A stretch of 64,000 bases of DNA, taken from Geoanaerobacter pelophilus (GTDB lineage: Bacteria > Desulfobacterota > Desulfuromonadia > Geobacterales > DSM-12255). Numbering within the stretch: position 1 is the stretch's first letter; every line of letters begins with the position of its first letter. The notes under the pieces were generated by a model, which did no database searches, was not told where the DNA came from, and was given only the letters and a program-made list of their open reading frames with translations. Below are positions 17,401 through 27,166 of this stretch, one piece after another. The DNA is taken from positions 62,001 through 126,000 of the forward strand of contig NZ_JAHCVJ010000008.1 of assembly GCF_018476885.1 (NCBI RefSeq), written 5' to 3'. Position numbers and translations under genes: made by a program.

Positions 17401-19555
17401 ATACTCCGTAACCGGCATGTCGTGCGTCAACTGCGCTGCCCGGATCGAGAAGGAACTCTCTGCCACCACCGGCATCATTCATGCCTCGATCAACTTTGCC
17501 ATGGAAGAGTTGTTGGTTGAGTATGAGAGCGGCGTTATCAAGCCACAGGCAATAGAAGCGCTAGTCAAAAAACTTGGCTACGGGATAAAGACTCATGTTG
17601 CCGGTGATAGCGGTCCGGCTGACGAAAAATCTTTTGTCCGTCAGCGCAACTGGTTTGTCTTGAGCCTTGCTCTGTCCCTGCCGATAATGCTCACCATGTC
17701 CGTGCACGGCAATAGCGCCGTCGGCTGGATGAACCTGGTGCTGGCCACGATTGTGCAGTTTACTGCCGGTCTGACCTTTTACCGGGGTTCGTGGTATGCC
17801 CTTAAGAGCAGAAGCGCTAACATGGATGTGCTGGTAGCGTTGGGGACTTCGGCAGCTTACTTCTACTCGCTGTTTGCTTTTCTCTCCGCCAGCCATGAAG
17901 GGGTTTTCTTTGAGACCTCTGCCATGCTGATCGCTTTTATCCGCCTGGGAAAGTATCTTGAAGCCCGTGCCCGGGGCAAGGCCGGCGAGGCTTTGAGAAA
18001 GCTCCTTAAGCTGCAGGCCGACCGGGCAAGGCTTGTCGTGGACGGCACGGAGCGGGATGTGGCGGCGTCGGAGCTGAAGATCGGCGATGTGGTGCTTGTC
18101 AGGCCTGGCGAGACCATACCGGTTGACGGCGAGCTGGTTGATGGTCGCACCCTGGTGGACGAATCGATGGTTACCGGTGAAGCGATGCCGGTTGAGAGGC
18201 GGGCCGGAGACGCGGTTGTCGGGGCAACTATCAACCAGAGCGGCACCATAAGGGTTCGCGCCACCAGGATCGGCGAAGAGACCTTGCTGGCCCAGATTGT
18301 CCGTCTGGTGCAGGATGCCCAGGCAGACAAGGCGCCGATCCAGAGATTTGCCGACCGGGTTTCGGCTGTATTTGTACCGGTTGTGGTCTCGCTTGCCATG
18401 ATGACCTTTGCCGGTTGGTTTTTGTTCAGCGGCCACGGCTTTCTCTTTGCCTTCAAACTCGCCATTGCCGTAATTGTCATTGCCTGCCCTTGCGCCATGG
18501 GGCTTGCCACTCCTACGGCAATCATGGTGGGGAGCGGGGTTGGCCTCAGCCGGGGTATCCTGATAAAAAGGGGATCGGTGCTGGAGCAGATTTCCCACAT
18601 CCAACTGCTTTTGTTGGACAAGACCGGTACCATTACTGTTGGCAGACCAACCCTAAGCACTGTGCTTGCGGTCAAAGGTGTTGACGAGGAGCGACTCCTG
18701 GAATGTCTTGCCGCTGCCGAATCACAATCGAACCATCCTTTGGCCAAGGCAGTTGTCGAGGGTGCTGCTAAAAGAGGGGTATCGTTTGGCGAAGTGACCA
18801 ATTATGAGGAGCGGGGGGGATTCGGCATCTCCTGCAGTTACAACGGCATGCGCCTCATTGCCGGTAACAGCCGTTTGATGAGCGAAGAGGGTGTGGAAAC
18901 AAGCCAGCTGTCCGAACAGGCAGAGAGGCTGGCCCGCGAAGGGAAGTCGCTGGTCTGGATAGCTGCCGGTCGCATGCTGGTTGGTCTGGCGGCCCTCGGC
19001 GATCCGATCAAGGAGACCTCTGCCCGGGCGATTTACGACCTGAAGCTTTTGGGTATTCCCTGCACCATGATCACCGGCGACCACAGCTCTGTTGCCGCGG
19101 CTATCGCCACGCAGGCAGGGATTGGCAAATTTGAGGCTGAAGTCCTGCCGGAGCGCAAGCAGAAGGTGGTTCAGGAGTACCAGCGGCAGGGGCTGGTTGT
19201 CGGGATGGTTGGCGACGGGATCAACGACGCCCCGGCGCTTGCTCAGGCCGATGTCGGCATTGCCATCGGCGGCGGTACCGATGTGGCTAAGGAGACGGGC
19301 GACATTGTGCTGATCAGGGATGACCTGCTGGATGTGGTCCGGGCGGTGAAGCTGGGTAGGGCAACCCTGGCCAAGATCAAACAGAACCTTTTCTGGGCAC
19401 TGTTTTACAATATCCTTGGGATCCCTGTTGCAGCCGGGATGCTGTACTTTAAGTTCGGTATTACGCTGAGACCTGAACTGGCAGGGTTGGCCATGGCACT
19501 GTCATCGGTCTCGGTGGTGACCAACTCGCTGCTGTTGAAACGGGCGAAACTATAA
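17384..19555 (+). CDS. copA: Copper-translocating P1B-type ATPase
   Basis: 723 residues from the ATG at 17384 (GGAG 8 bp upstream). One heavy-metal-associated domain is present with GMSCVNC (Cys14, Cys17). The transmembrane metal site is CPC (368-370) in [11 protein letters not shown], the phosphorylation site is DKTGT (Asp412), and the ATP-binding hinge is [11 protein letters not shown] in [11 protein letters not shown] is the P1B nucleotide-domain signature. The CPC type with one HMA domain indicates Cu+ export from the cytoplasm. It overlaps the upstream permease and is followed within 32 bp by the rhodanese gene. Silver transport is possible. Confidence 0.92.
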   Translation: MSRRLRYSVTGMSCVNCAARIEKELSATTGIIHASINFAMEELLVEYESGVIKPQAIEALVKKLGYGIKTHVAGDSGPADEKSFVRQRNWFVLSLALSLPIMLTMSVHGNSAVGWMNLVLATIVQFTAGLTFYRGSWYALKSRSANMDVLVALGTSAAYFYSLFAFLSASHEGVFFETSAMLIAFIRLGKYLEARARGKAGEALRKLLKLQADRARLVVDGTERDVAASELKIGDVVLVRPGETIPVDGELVDGRTLVDESMVTGEAMPVERRAGDAVVGATINQSGTIRVRATRIGEETLLAQIVRLVQDAQADKAPIQRFADRVSAVFVPVVVSLAMMTFAGWFLFSGHGFLFAFKLAIAVIVIACPCAMGLATPTAIMVGSGVGLSRGILIKRGSVLEQISHIQLLLLDKTGTITVGRPTLSTVLAVKGVDEERLLECLAAAESQSNHPLAKAVVEGAAKRGVSFGEVTNYEERGGFGISCSYNGMRLIAGNSRLMSEEGVETSQLSEQAERLAREGKSLVWIAAGRMLVGLAALGDPIKETSARAIYDLKLLGIPCTMITGDHSSVAAAIATQAGIGKFEAEVLPERKQKVVQEYQRQGLVVGMVGDGINDAPALAQADVGIAIGGGTDVAKETGDIVLIRDDLLDVVRAVKLGRATLAKIKQNLFWALFYNILGIPVAAGMLYFKFGITLRPELAGLAMALSSVSVVTNSLLLKRAKL

Positions 19556-19587
19556 GCTTGCCGGAAAACTACAGAGGGGTAAATGCT

Positions 19588-20079
19588 GTGAAACCAGAGG
19601 TTAAACAGTCGTTGTTGGGAATAATTGTGGTGGTGATTCTTGCATCAATGATCGGCATCGGCCTGAACTGGAAGCTGCTTGCCAATGCCTGGAGCGGCAA
19701 GGTGGTGGCAAAGTCGCCAGCCGGGTCTTCTCAGTTGGCAATCCCTCTGCCGCTTGGATTGATGCAGGTGAAGGAACTGTTCGACAAGAAGGAAGCGATC
19801 TTCATTGATTCCCGCGACCGGAACACCTATGCCGCCGGTCATATCAAAGGGGCAATATCCCTGCCGCTGCTGGAGGCCGGTACCCTGGTGGCCGAATTCA
19901 GTGGCCGAATCCCCAATAACGCCATGCTTGTTGTCTACTGTAATGGCTATGCCTGCGAGGACAGTGTGGAACTGGGCAAGCAGCTCCTTGCTGCCGGTTA
20001 CGCAACGGTTTATTATTTCGACGGTGGTTTCCCGGCCTGGCGCGATGCCCGCTATCCCACTGCAGGGGGCAAGCAATGA
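19588..20079 (+). CDS. Membrane-anchored rhodanese-domain protein
   Basis: 163 residues from GTG 19588, which has AGAGGGG 8 bp upstream; a TTG 10 codons earlier is the alternative. One N-terminal membrane helix (about 8-28) anchors a single rhodanese domain facing the periplasm. IFIDSRDRNTYAAGHIKGA is the usual entry strand and helix, and CNGYACEDS carries the active-site cysteine. It may transfer sulfane sulfur or act as a thiol sensor. The TGA overlaps the ATG of the MauE-like gene. The pair sits in the copper ATPase operon, suggesting periplasmic thiol or metal redox work. Confidence 0.8.
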   Translation: MKPEVKQSLLGIIVVVILASMIGIGLNWKLLANAWSGKVVAKSPAGSSQLAIPLPLGLMQVKELFDKKEAIFIDSRDRNTYAAGHIKGAISLPLLEAGTLVAEFSGRIPNNAMLVVYCNGYACEDSVELGKQLLAAGYATVYYFDGGFPAWRDARYPTAGGKQ

Positions 20080-20504
20080 CCAGCGGGCTCCTCAAGCACG
20101 GTGTAGCCATTGCCCGGATCGTCCTCGGCGCGATTTTTCTCTATGCCGGCGCACTCAAAGTCGCTGACCCCAAAGCCTTTGCTGGTAGCATTGAGGCCTA
20201 TCGACTCCTGCCCTACTTCGGCAATTACCTTGCTGCTTCGATTATTCCGTGGATCGAGATCATCTGTGGCTTGGTGCTGGTTACCGGTTGGCGGGCAAAG
20301 CTCGGTGCGACAGTCACCATCCTGCTCAATCTGGTTTTTATCGCGGCAATGGTCTCTGCCATCGCCAGAGGGCTGGAGATTGATTGCGGCTGCTTCAAGC
20401 AGGGGGCCAAGGATCCGCCGCTTCTGGCGATCGGTCGCGATCTCGTGTTCATTGCAATGGCGGCACTGGTTCTCTGGCAGGACCGACGCAATGCAACAGA
20501 TTGA
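20076..20504 (+). CDS. MauE/DoxX-like membrane protein
   Basis: 142 residues with four membrane helices. ARIVLGAIFLYAGALKVADP at the N-terminus and the DCGCF motif between helices 3 and 4 are typical of MauE-type proteins, which handle disulfide or methylamine-dehydrogenase maturation in other bacteria. The paired cysteines probably face the periplasm. It is translationally coupled (ATGA) to the rhodanese gene, an arrangement common in Deltaproteobacteria in which the two are thought to share a thiol chemistry. Its exact substrate is unknown. Confidence 0.78.
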   Translation: MTSGLLKHGVAIARIVLGAIFLYAGALKVADPKAFAGSIEAYRLLPYFGNYLAASIIPWIEIICGLVLVTGWRAKLGATVTILLNLVFIAAMVSAIARGLEIDCGCFKQGAKDPPLLAIGRDLVFIAMAALVLWQDRRNATD

Positions 20505-20577
20505 CCTCGCTTGCAGTCGGGTAATAAATGCATTACCATGCCCTGTTTTTTTTGTATCACGTTGTCAGGAGCAATAA

Positions 20578-21165
20578 GTGACAGTTGAACTCATTATTGT
20601 AATAGCCGCTTACCTTGTGGGCTCCATCCCGACCGGATTGCTGCTGGCGCGCCTGATGGGTGGCGTTGATATCCGGACCACCGGCAGTGGCAACATTGGG
20701 GCAACCAATGTCAGTCGTACCCTGGGTTGGAAGGTGGGCGTCTTGACATTGCTGGGGGACTGCCTCAAGGGGGTTGTCCCGGTCCTGGTCGCGCGGCATT
20801 TCGGGGTCACGGAGGGGTGGCTCGCCCTGACTGCCTTTGCCGCATTCGCCGGGCATGTCTATACCGTTTTTCTGCGATTCAAGGGGGGGAAAGGGGTTGC
20901 CACTGCCCTTGGCGTGTTCCTGGCGCTTTCTCCGCTATCGGTGGCCGGTGCCGTGGTGATCTTTGCGCTGATGCTCTGGAAGTGGCGCTATGTATCACTT
21001 GGTTCGATAACGGCGGCGGCCGCTATGCCTCTGCTGGTGGCTCTTATTGATCGGAGGGGACTGATCTTCCTCATGTCAATCGCCATTGCCACCATTGTTA
21101 TCTGGAAGCATCGCGAGAATATCAGCCGCTTGAAAAGCGGCACTGAGAGCAAATTCAAGGGATGA
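20578..21165 (+). CDS. plsY: Acyl-phosphate:glycerol-3-phosphate acyltransferase PlsY
   Basis: 195 residues, starting at GTG 20578 with AGGAG upstream. The three PlsY motifs are present: GSIPTGLL, GSGNIGATNVSRTLG and FKGGKGVAT. PlsY uses acyl phosphate to acylate glycerol-3-phosphate, making lysophosphatidic acid at the inner membrane, the first step of phospholipid synthesis. The gene overlaps mltG by 4 bp (ATGA), so membrane lipid and peptidoglycan genes are coupled. Confidence 0.93.
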   Translation: MTVELIIVIAAYLVGSIPTGLLLARLMGGVDIRTTGSGNIGATNVSRTLGWKVGVLTLLGDCLKGVVPVLVARHFGVTEGWLALTAFAAFAGHVYTVFLRFKGGKGVATALGVFLALSPLSVAGAVVIFALMLWKWRYVSLGSITAAAAMPLLVALIDRRGLIFLMSIAIATIVIWKHRENISRLKSGTESKFKG

Positions 21166-22247
21166 GACCAGCTTTGGGCAGACTTTTTCCGCAACAGTAC
21201 CGTAAGCCTGTTGTCTCGGCCATTGTGGCATCGGCTCTGGTTGCGATGGTTGCCGTAAGTTGCCTGATGCTTCCGCCAGGGGATGGCTCAAATGTTCAGC
21301 TGGTTGATTGCGGGAAAGGGGCCCCTTTGGCGCGCGCCGCAGCGGAGATGAAACGCAAGGGAGTAATTCGCAGTGCCACACTCCTTGTTGTCCTGGCGAG
21401 AATCAAAGGAATTGATGGTCAGGTGCAGGCCGGTACCTATCAGTTGAACGATGGGATGTCCCTTAGCGAAATCCTGCGCAAGATGGTTGCCGGAGAAATA
21501 TATGCCAATCGTTTTGCCGTGCCTGAGGGGTATTCGATCTACCAACTGGCCGAGCTTCTGGAGAGCCGCCGGATCCACCCCAAGGTTGATTTTCTAGCAG
21601 CTTGCAGTGATAAAGGGGTGATGCAGGAGTTTGGTATCCCGGGAAATACGGTTGAAGGGTATCTGTTCCCGGCAACCTACAATATAATGCCGAACATGAA
21701 ACCTGTGGATACTGTGCGAATGATGTTGCGCCAGTTTGAAAAGGCTTGCGGCCAGCTGTCTCCCCAGCTTGCGCGGGGCAGCGCTCGTCATCGACTGGTG
21801 ACCATGGCCTCCATTGTTGAAAAGGAGGCTGTTGATCCGAAAGAGCGACCGCTTATTGCCTCGGTGTTTTACAACCGTCTCCGGAAGGGGATGCGGCTGC
21901 AGAGCGACCCTACAGCTGTCTACGGCGTCAGGCCGTTTGCCGGGAAAGTTTCCGGAGATGATGTTCATCGGCTCTCTCCGTACAATACCTACCGGATAAA
22001 GGGGCTTCCTCCGGGACCAATCGGCAATCCGAGCGCCGGGGCGATTCAGGCTGCCATGAAGCCGCAAACTTCGCCATATTATTACTTTGTTGCCAAAAGA
22101 GACGGCACTCATTTTTTTTCAACGACGCTTGACCAACACAACATAGCTGTGACAAAGTATCTGAAAAATAAAGGCAGGAATATTTCCTCATCTGGAGATG
22201 TTCCGGGATTGCGCAATGACCACCCGAATTTTACTGACGGAAGATAA
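21162..22247 (+). CDS. mltG: Endolytic murein transglycosylase MltG
   Basis: 361 residues with one N-terminal membrane helix (about 17-37). The YceG/MltG domain shows GTYQLNDGMSLSEIL, PEGYSIYQLAELL, EGYLFPATYN, the catalytic Glu in MASIVEKEA, and the C-terminal YNTYRIKGLPPGPIGNPS block. MltG cleaves nascent glycan strands and sets their length in the periplasm. The 3' end overlaps the next gene by 32 bp. Confidence 0.92.
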   Translation: MRPALGRLFPQQYRKPVVSAIVASALVAMVAVSCLMLPPGDGSNVQLVDCGKGAPLARAAAEMKRKGVIRSATLLVVLARIKGIDGQVQAGTYQLNDGMSLSEILRKMVAGEIYANRFAVPEGYSIYQLAELLESRRIHPKVDFLAACSDKGVMQEFGIPGNTVEGYLFPATYNIMPNMKPVDTVRMMLRQFEKACGQLSPQLARGSARHRLVTMASIVEKEAVDPKERPLIASVFYNRLRKGMRLQSDPTAVYGVRPFAGKVSGDDVHRLSPYNTYRIKGLPPGPIGNPSAGAIQAAMKPQTSPYYYFVAKRDGTHFFSTTLDQHNIAVTKYLKNKGRNISSSGDVPGLRNDHPNFTDGR

Positions 22248-24162
22248 CGAAGCTCTTGCTCATATGCTGGAGCGGTTTCTTGTCGCTCAGGGGCATGAAG
22301 TGCTTTTGGCGAAAAACGGCGCCGAAGCTCTGAACATGCTGGCTTCCCGGGAAGTCGATCTTCTGGTGCTTGATCTGAGACTGCCCGAAGTAAGCGGGAT
22401 CGAAGTGCTGCAGAGGTTGCGCAGGACACCGAGAGGCGCCACTTTGCCGGTGGTAATCATGACCGGTTACTACAAGGGCGAGAAGTTTGCAGAAGGGGCG
22501 AGGCGCCTCGGCGTTACGCATTACCTGGAAAAGCCCTTCAGTCAGCAGCATTTTCTGAAGGCGATTCACGAAGCCCTTTCCGGGCAGACCAAGACCCGCA
22601 GCGAATCCGCCACTTTGCTCTCAACACTGGTTGATATCTACTATTCCGGGAAAAACGGGACGCTTAAGCTGAGGCAAGGGCCACCGCTGGCAATCCTGCA
22701 GGGCGGGGTGGTGTCTTTCTTGTCAAGAAGCCGCGATGAATTTGCGGCGCATCTGGTTGCCAGAGGCAAGCTTGCTCTGGAGGAGCGCAACCTGTTTGTG
22801 GTCAGCGGAGAAGGGCGAATCTTTCTTACCCAGGCCGGATATCTTCCCTATGATGAGCTTGTTGAAGAATCCCGCAGCTTTATGGTCCGGACGCTGCTCG
22901 ATGCCATCATGGTAAATACATCGGCAGAGTTTGTCCCCGGACTGCCGGAACTGGAGCCGCCGCTTGTGCCCCTGCAGTTGCCGGAGCTTCTCTATGAGGC
23001 TTTTGCCGGCCATGCGCTCGGTTTTAATGCCGATAGCTTTCTCTCCCGGTTTGGTCACCTGTTCCCTGCCAGGACAGCCAACTTCTACCGCCAGGCGAAC
23101 TTGGTATCAATGAGCCAGGATGATATTGCCACGCTTAATCTGATTAACGGACGGCGTCTGCTGCATGAGATTGTAGGGCAAGGGACCCAACGGGCTGCCG
23201 CCGCCTCTTTTTGCTACTTTCTCAAGGTGATGCGCTTCGTAACGCTCAATCTGACCCCGAGTGACGAGGAGGAGGCCGGCTTTCGGATAAAGGCCCTTTA
23301 CAACCGCCCGATCGAGGAAGATCTTAATGGAGTTGAGGAGCAATCGGAACGCTTTGATGATCTGGTGGCGGAAATCTCCGGTTCGGTTGAACTTGCCGTC
23401 GGCAATGAAGGGATGGCGGCCCCGCTGTTAAGCTCGGTAATAAGCTTCGAGCAACAGGTTCAGCGGGATTATTCATATGTCAAAGAGAAGAATTACTATG
23501 AGCTGTTGGGGATGACCCCAGGTTCTTTTACCTTCAACACCCTGAAGGATTCATATTTTTCCAAGACAAGACCTTATTCGCAGGAACGTCTCATGGAGCT
23601 TTCCGGGCCGGTGCTGGAGATGGCCCAAGAGGTGTTGTCCGTGTTGTCTACGGCCTACAATACCTTGTCGAACGTGGTTTCTAAGGAGCGTTACGACGAA
23701 CTCCTGCATTCGGACAAGGTTGGCTTAGATGGCAAGCAAGACGATAAGCTTCAGGCCAAGGTGCAGTTTCAGTCAGGCAAGGTTTTCCTGGAGATGAGCG
23801 AATTTGCCAATGCCGAGAAGGCGTTCCAGGATGCCTATCGTCTTGAACCGGATGTTGCTTTGCATTCGGCGTTCCTTGCCTGGGCAATATACAGCAATCC
23901 GTCAAACAAAGGTTCGAAGGCATCATTCGACAAGGCACGAACCTTGTTGGCCAAATCGCTGCAAAACGGCAAGCATTCGGAAGCGTACTCATTCAGGGGA
24001 TGGATGCTGCTGGATGAGGGGAGAGAAGGATTGGCGGAAGGCGAGTTCCAGAAGGCCCTGAAGTTGAATCCACGGGACAGTCTCGCCCTTAAAGGCGTTC
24101 AGCAGATATCGGTTCATCGGCAGTCAGAAAAGAAGGGGCTGTTCAGCAAGTTCTTCGGGTAA
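22216..24162 (+). CDS. Response regulator with PATAN (DUF4388), J-like and TPR modules
   Basis: 648 residues from the ATG at 22216. Residues 1-120 form a receiver (TRILLTEDNEA, phospho-acceptor in LLVLDLRLP, VIMTGYY). About 130-225 resemble PATAN/DUF4388 (STLVDIYYSGKNGTLKL, LQGGVVSFLSR). About 430-500 resemble a J-domain (NYYELLGM, AYNTLSNVVSKERYDELL), but no HPD tripeptide is present, so DnaK stimulation is unlikely. The remainder is TPR-like (AEKAFQDAYRLEPDVALH, EGEFQKALKLNPRDSLALKG). This protein type occurs in Geobacter and myxobacteria and is probably a scaffold or motility/biofilm signalling protein. It follows mltG with overlap and has no adjacent kinase. Confidence 0.8.
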   Translation: MTTRILLTEDNEALAHMLERFLVAQGHEVLLAKNGAEALNMLASREVDLLVLDLRLPEVSGIEVLQRLRRTPRGATLPVVIMTGYYKGEKFAEGARRLGVTHYLEKPFSQQHFLKAIHEALSGQTKTRSESATLLSTLVDIYYSGKNGTLKLRQGPPLAILQGGVVSFLSRSRDEFAAHLVARGKLALEERNLFVVSGEGRIFLTQAGYLPYDELVEESRSFMVRTLLDAIMVNTSAEFVPGLPELEPPLVPLQLPELLYEAFAGHALGFNADSFLSRFGHLFPARTANFYRQANLVSMSQDDIATLNLINGRRLLHEIVGQGTQRAAAASFCYFLKVMRFVTLNLTPSDEEEAGFRIKALYNRPIEEDLNGVEEQSERFDDLVAEISGSVELAVGNEGMAAPLLSSVISFEQQVQRDYSYVKEKNYYELLGMTPGSFTFNTLKDSYFSKTRPYSQERLMELSGPVLEMAQEVLSVLSTAYNTLSNVVSKERYDELLHSDKVGLDGKQDDKLQAKVQFQSGKVFLEMSEFANAEKAFQDAYRLEPDVALHSAFLAWAIYSNPSNKGSKASFDKARTLLAKSLQNGKHSEAYSFRGWMLLDEGREGLAEGEFQKALKLNPRDSLALKGVQQISVHRQSEKKGLFSKFFG

Positions 24163-24275
24163 TTCCCGCCATATTAACCAGTTCTTGCCATAATGACCTT
24201 GACAAATTTTCTCCCCACTTTTAATCTACGAGTTTATTTTTTCCCTTGAAAAGCCAATAGTTCTCAGGAGCAGTT

Positions 24276-25703
24276 ATGAAGCCGTTGTTTTTAAACCCCC
24301 CCACCTTCGAGGATTTCGATGGCGGTGCTGGTGCCCGTTACCAGGCCTCGCGCGAGGTCACCTCTTTCTGGTACCCAACCTGGCTCTGCTACCCGGCAGG
24401 AATGATTGAAGGGAGCAGGGTGGTTGATGCCCCGGTTCAACGCCTTGATCTTGCTGCCTGCCTAGCCATTGCCAAGGATTTTGACGTTGTCGTCATGTAC
24501 ACATCGACGCCGACACTGGCAATAGATGTTGCTACCGCGCGGGCAGTCAAGGCGCAGAAACCGTCGACTATCACGGTACTCACCGGTCCCCATGTCACCA
24601 TTCTTTCCGAGGATTCGCTGCTGTTTGCCGGCGATGCGGTTGATATCGTTTGCCGCGGCGAGTTCGATTACGCCATAAAAGAGCTGTGTGAAGGGCGGGA
24701 ATGGGAGCGGATCGACGGCATCAGCTTCCGGAAAGAGGGGAAAGTGGTGCATACCGCCGACCGTCCCCCTATCGAGGATCTGGATGCTCTCCCTTTTGTG
24801 GCGCCGGTCTACAGGCGCGATCTGCCGATCAGCGAATATGTTATCCCGCATTTCAAGAATCCCTATGTTTCCATTTACTCCAGCCGCGGCTGTCCCTCCA
24901 AATGCATTTATTGTCTCTGGCCGCAGACCTTTTCCGGCCAGAAGATGCGTACCCGTTCGCCGCAAAATGTCTATGAAGAGATCAAATGGATTGTCGACAA
25001 TATTCCGGAGATGCGTGAGCTCTCCTTTGATGACGATACCTTCAGTGCTGACCGGAAACATGCCCGTGCCGTTGCCGAACTGATCAAGCCTTTAGGCATC
25101 TCCTGGACGATCAATGCCCGTGCCAACTGCGATTACGAGACGCTGAAGATCATGCGCGAGGCAGGACTCCGTCATCTGGTGGTTGGTTATGAGAGCGGTA
25201 ACGAACAGATCCTGAAGAACATCAAGAAGGGTGTGACCAAGGAGCAGGCGATACAGTTCACCAAAGACTGCAAAAAGCTGGGGCTCTCCATCCATGGCGC
25301 TTTTATCATGGGGCTTCCCGGGGAAACCCGTGAGACCATCCGCGAGACCATCGAGTATGCCAAGCAGCTTGATCTGAACTCCATCCAGGCATCGCTGGCC
25401 TCACCGTATCCAGGCACCGAGTTTTATACCCTTTGTCAGGAGCAGGGTTGGATCGCTTCCGATGATTTCATCGACAGCACCGGCCATCAGAAGTGTGTCA
25501 TCAACTACCCGCATCTTTCCAATGCAGAGATCTTCGCTTCGGTCGAGGAGTTTTACAACAAGTTCTATTTCCGCCCCAAGTACATTGCCCGGAGTGTTAT
25601 GAAGATGATAACCGACAGCCAGGAGCGGAAGAAACTGCTGAAGGAAGGCAAGCAGTACCTTGATTACATGAAGAAGCGCAAGCAGTCGCAGCAGTGTAAA
25701 TGA
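24276..25703 (+). CDS. hpnJ: Hopanoid-associated B12-binding radical SAM protein HpnJ
   Basis: 475 residues; AGGAG precedes the ATG. The N-terminal 150 residues are a B12-binding-like fold. The radical SAM cluster motif is CPSKCIYC (C-x3-C-x2-C) in SSRGCPSKCIYCLWP. It belongs to the HpnJ group, proposed to act on the hopanoid side chain; HpnJ has been linked to cyclitol ring formation in bacteriohopanetetrol cyclitol ether. The stop overlaps the hpnK ATG. The squalene-hopene cyclase and core hpn genes are not in the window. Confidence 0.85.
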   Translation: MKPLFLNPPTFEDFDGGAGARYQASREVTSFWYPTWLCYPAGMIEGSRVVDAPVQRLDLAACLAIAKDFDVVVMYTSTPTLAIDVATARAVKAQKPSTITVLTGPHVTILSEDSLLFAGDAVDIVCRGEFDYAIKELCEGREWERIDGISFRKEGKVVHTADRPPIEDLDALPFVAPVYRRDLPISEYVIPHFKNPYVSIYSSRGCPSKCIYCLWPQTFSGQKMRTRSPQNVYEEIKWIVDNIPEMRELSFDDDTFSADRKHARAVAELIKPLGISWTINARANCDYETLKIMREAGLRHLVVGYESGNEQILKNIKKGVTKEQAIQFTKDCKKLGLSIHGAFIMGLPGETRETIRETIEYAKQLDLNSIQASLASPYPGTEFYTLCQEQGWIASDDFIDSTGHQKCVINYPHLSNAEIFASVEEFYNKFYFRPKYIARSVMKMITDSQERKKLLKEGKQYLDYMKKRKQSQQCK

Positions 25704-26563
25704 AGGAGCTGATTGTCAATGCCGATGACTTCGGCCTGTCCAGCGGTGCGAACCGGGCAATCATCAAGAGCTGGCAAGAAGGGGTGCTGACCAGCACCTC
25801 GCTGATGGTTGGCGCTAACGGGTTTGAAGAGGCCGTGGCCCTTGCCCGGCAAAACCCAGGATTACAGGTCGGGCTGCACCTGACGTTGGTTCAGGGCCGG
25901 TCGGTGGGTGCTAGAGCCGGTTTTCCTCCTCTGGCTGACTCGGGCGGCAATTTCACTCATGACCCGGTTTATGCCGGGATGAGGTATTTTTTTGTCAGAT
26001 CTCTCAGAAAGCAGCTTGCCTCTGAGATCGAGGCCCAGATAATCCGCTTTCTCGAAACTGGCCTGCCTTTGACCCACATCGACGGGCATCTGAATATTCA
26101 TATGCACCCGACCGTCTTTGACATTCTCTGCAAGCTGATGCCGAAGTATGGGATAACCACATTTCGTCTTTCGCGCGAGAGGCTGGGAGTGGATCTGGAG
26201 CTTGCTCCAAGGCGGAGACTGGGCAAGTATGCCGACGCCTACATCTTTGACCGGCTTGCCAGGCGTTGCCGACCGATGCTCGACCAGCTTGGCATTAATT
26301 ACAGCGTGGAAGTAAAAGGTCTGCTTAACTCCGGGCAGATGACAGAGGATTATTTTTTGAAGGCACTCGATATAGTGCAGGACGGGATAACGGAGATCTA
26401 TTTTCATCCTGGCTGCTGTCCGGACCAGGAGCTTTCAAAGTGGATGCCTGACTATCGCCATGAAGATGAACTCGCGGCACTGACCAGCCACCGGGTTATG
26501 GACAAGATCAGGTCATCTGGAATTGTCCTCCGCAATTATCGTGGAGAGGTGAAAGAATGCTGA
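25700..26563 (+). CDS. hpnK: Hopanoid-associated deacetylase HpnK (YdjC family)
   Basis: 287 residues. The YdjC/carbohydrate deacetylase metal motif NADDFGLS is at the N-terminus and HIDGHLNIHMHP supplies further ligands. HpnK is expected to remove an N-acetyl group from the sugar-like side chain during hopanoid decoration. It overlaps hpnJ (ATGA at 25700) and the following small transporter gene, so all three form one coupled operon. Confidence 0.85.
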   Translation: MKELIVNADDFGLSSGANRAIIKSWQEGVLTSTSLMVGANGFEEAVALARQNPGLQVGLHLTLVQGRSVGARAGFPPLADSGGNFTHDPVYAGMRYFFVRSLRKQLASEIEAQIIRFLETGLPLTHIDGHLNIHMHPTVFDILCKLMPKYGITTFRLSRERLGVDLELAPRRRLGKYADAYIFDRLARRCRPMLDQLGINYSVEVKGLLNSGQMTEDYFLKALDIVQDGITEIYFHPGCCPDQELSKWMPDYRHEDELAALTSHRVMDKIRSSGIVLRNYRGEVKEC

Positions 26564-26937
26564 AGACATTTATAATCATGATGCTGGCTGTAACCGCCGG
26601 CACTGTTGGAGATATCCTCCTTGCCAAGGGGATGAAGGAGATGGGCGATATTTCGGCCATGAGCCTGCGCGGCATCTTGAACGCTGCTTACCAGGCTCTT
26701 ACCAATCCGAAACTGATTGTCGGGACCGCGATGCTCGCGATCTTCTTCTTTCTCTGGCTGGCAGTGTTATCTTGGGAAGACCTTTCTGTCGCACTGCCGA
26801 TGCAGGCCCTGAACTATGTGCTGGTTGCATTTCTTGCCCAGTTTTACCTGGGCGAGCATGTTTCGCCGCTCAGATGGACCGGCATAGCCCTTGTTTGCGT
26901 CGGAGTGATGCTTATCACCAAAAGCAGTAGTTCTTAA
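26557..26937 (+). CDS. EamA/SMR-like small membrane transporter
   Basis: 126 residues with four predicted helices, one repeat of the drug/metabolite transporter fold, so it probably dimerises. Features: GTVGDILLAKGMKEM near the N-terminus and LPMQALNYVLVAFLAQFYLG with GIALVCVGVMLITK at the end. The gene overlaps hpnK by 7 bp. Such proteins with hpnJK may flip a lipid-linked or nucleotide-linked sugar used for hopanoids; that role is inference from position. Confidence 0.75.
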   Translation: MLKTFIIMMLAVTAGTVGDILLAKGMKEMGDISAMSLRGILNAAYQALTNPKLIVGTAMLAIFFFLWLAVLSWEDLSVALPMQALNYVLVAFLAQFYLGEHVSPLRWTGIALVCVGVMLITKSSSS

Positions 26938-27166
26938 CCTCAAAACCGGTGCCAGCACAGTCGTTGTTCAGCTAATGAACATATTCCTCGAAGGAATCCT
27001 CTGCTGGTAATTCTTATGAATGGTTTCCATTTTGTAACATGTTTAAATGACTGTGTTATTTGGATTAGTTTGAAATAATGCCGTGACCTGCATTTTGGGC
27101 ATCGTTTTCGTAATGTCCGTGTAAAAGGCTGAAGCTCAGCCCAAACCATGGACAGGAGGAATTCAG

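Noticed and set aside
17561-18604. 347-codon minus-strand opening opposite copA
   Set aside because: Antisense shadow of a GC-rich coding frame, no recognisable motif.
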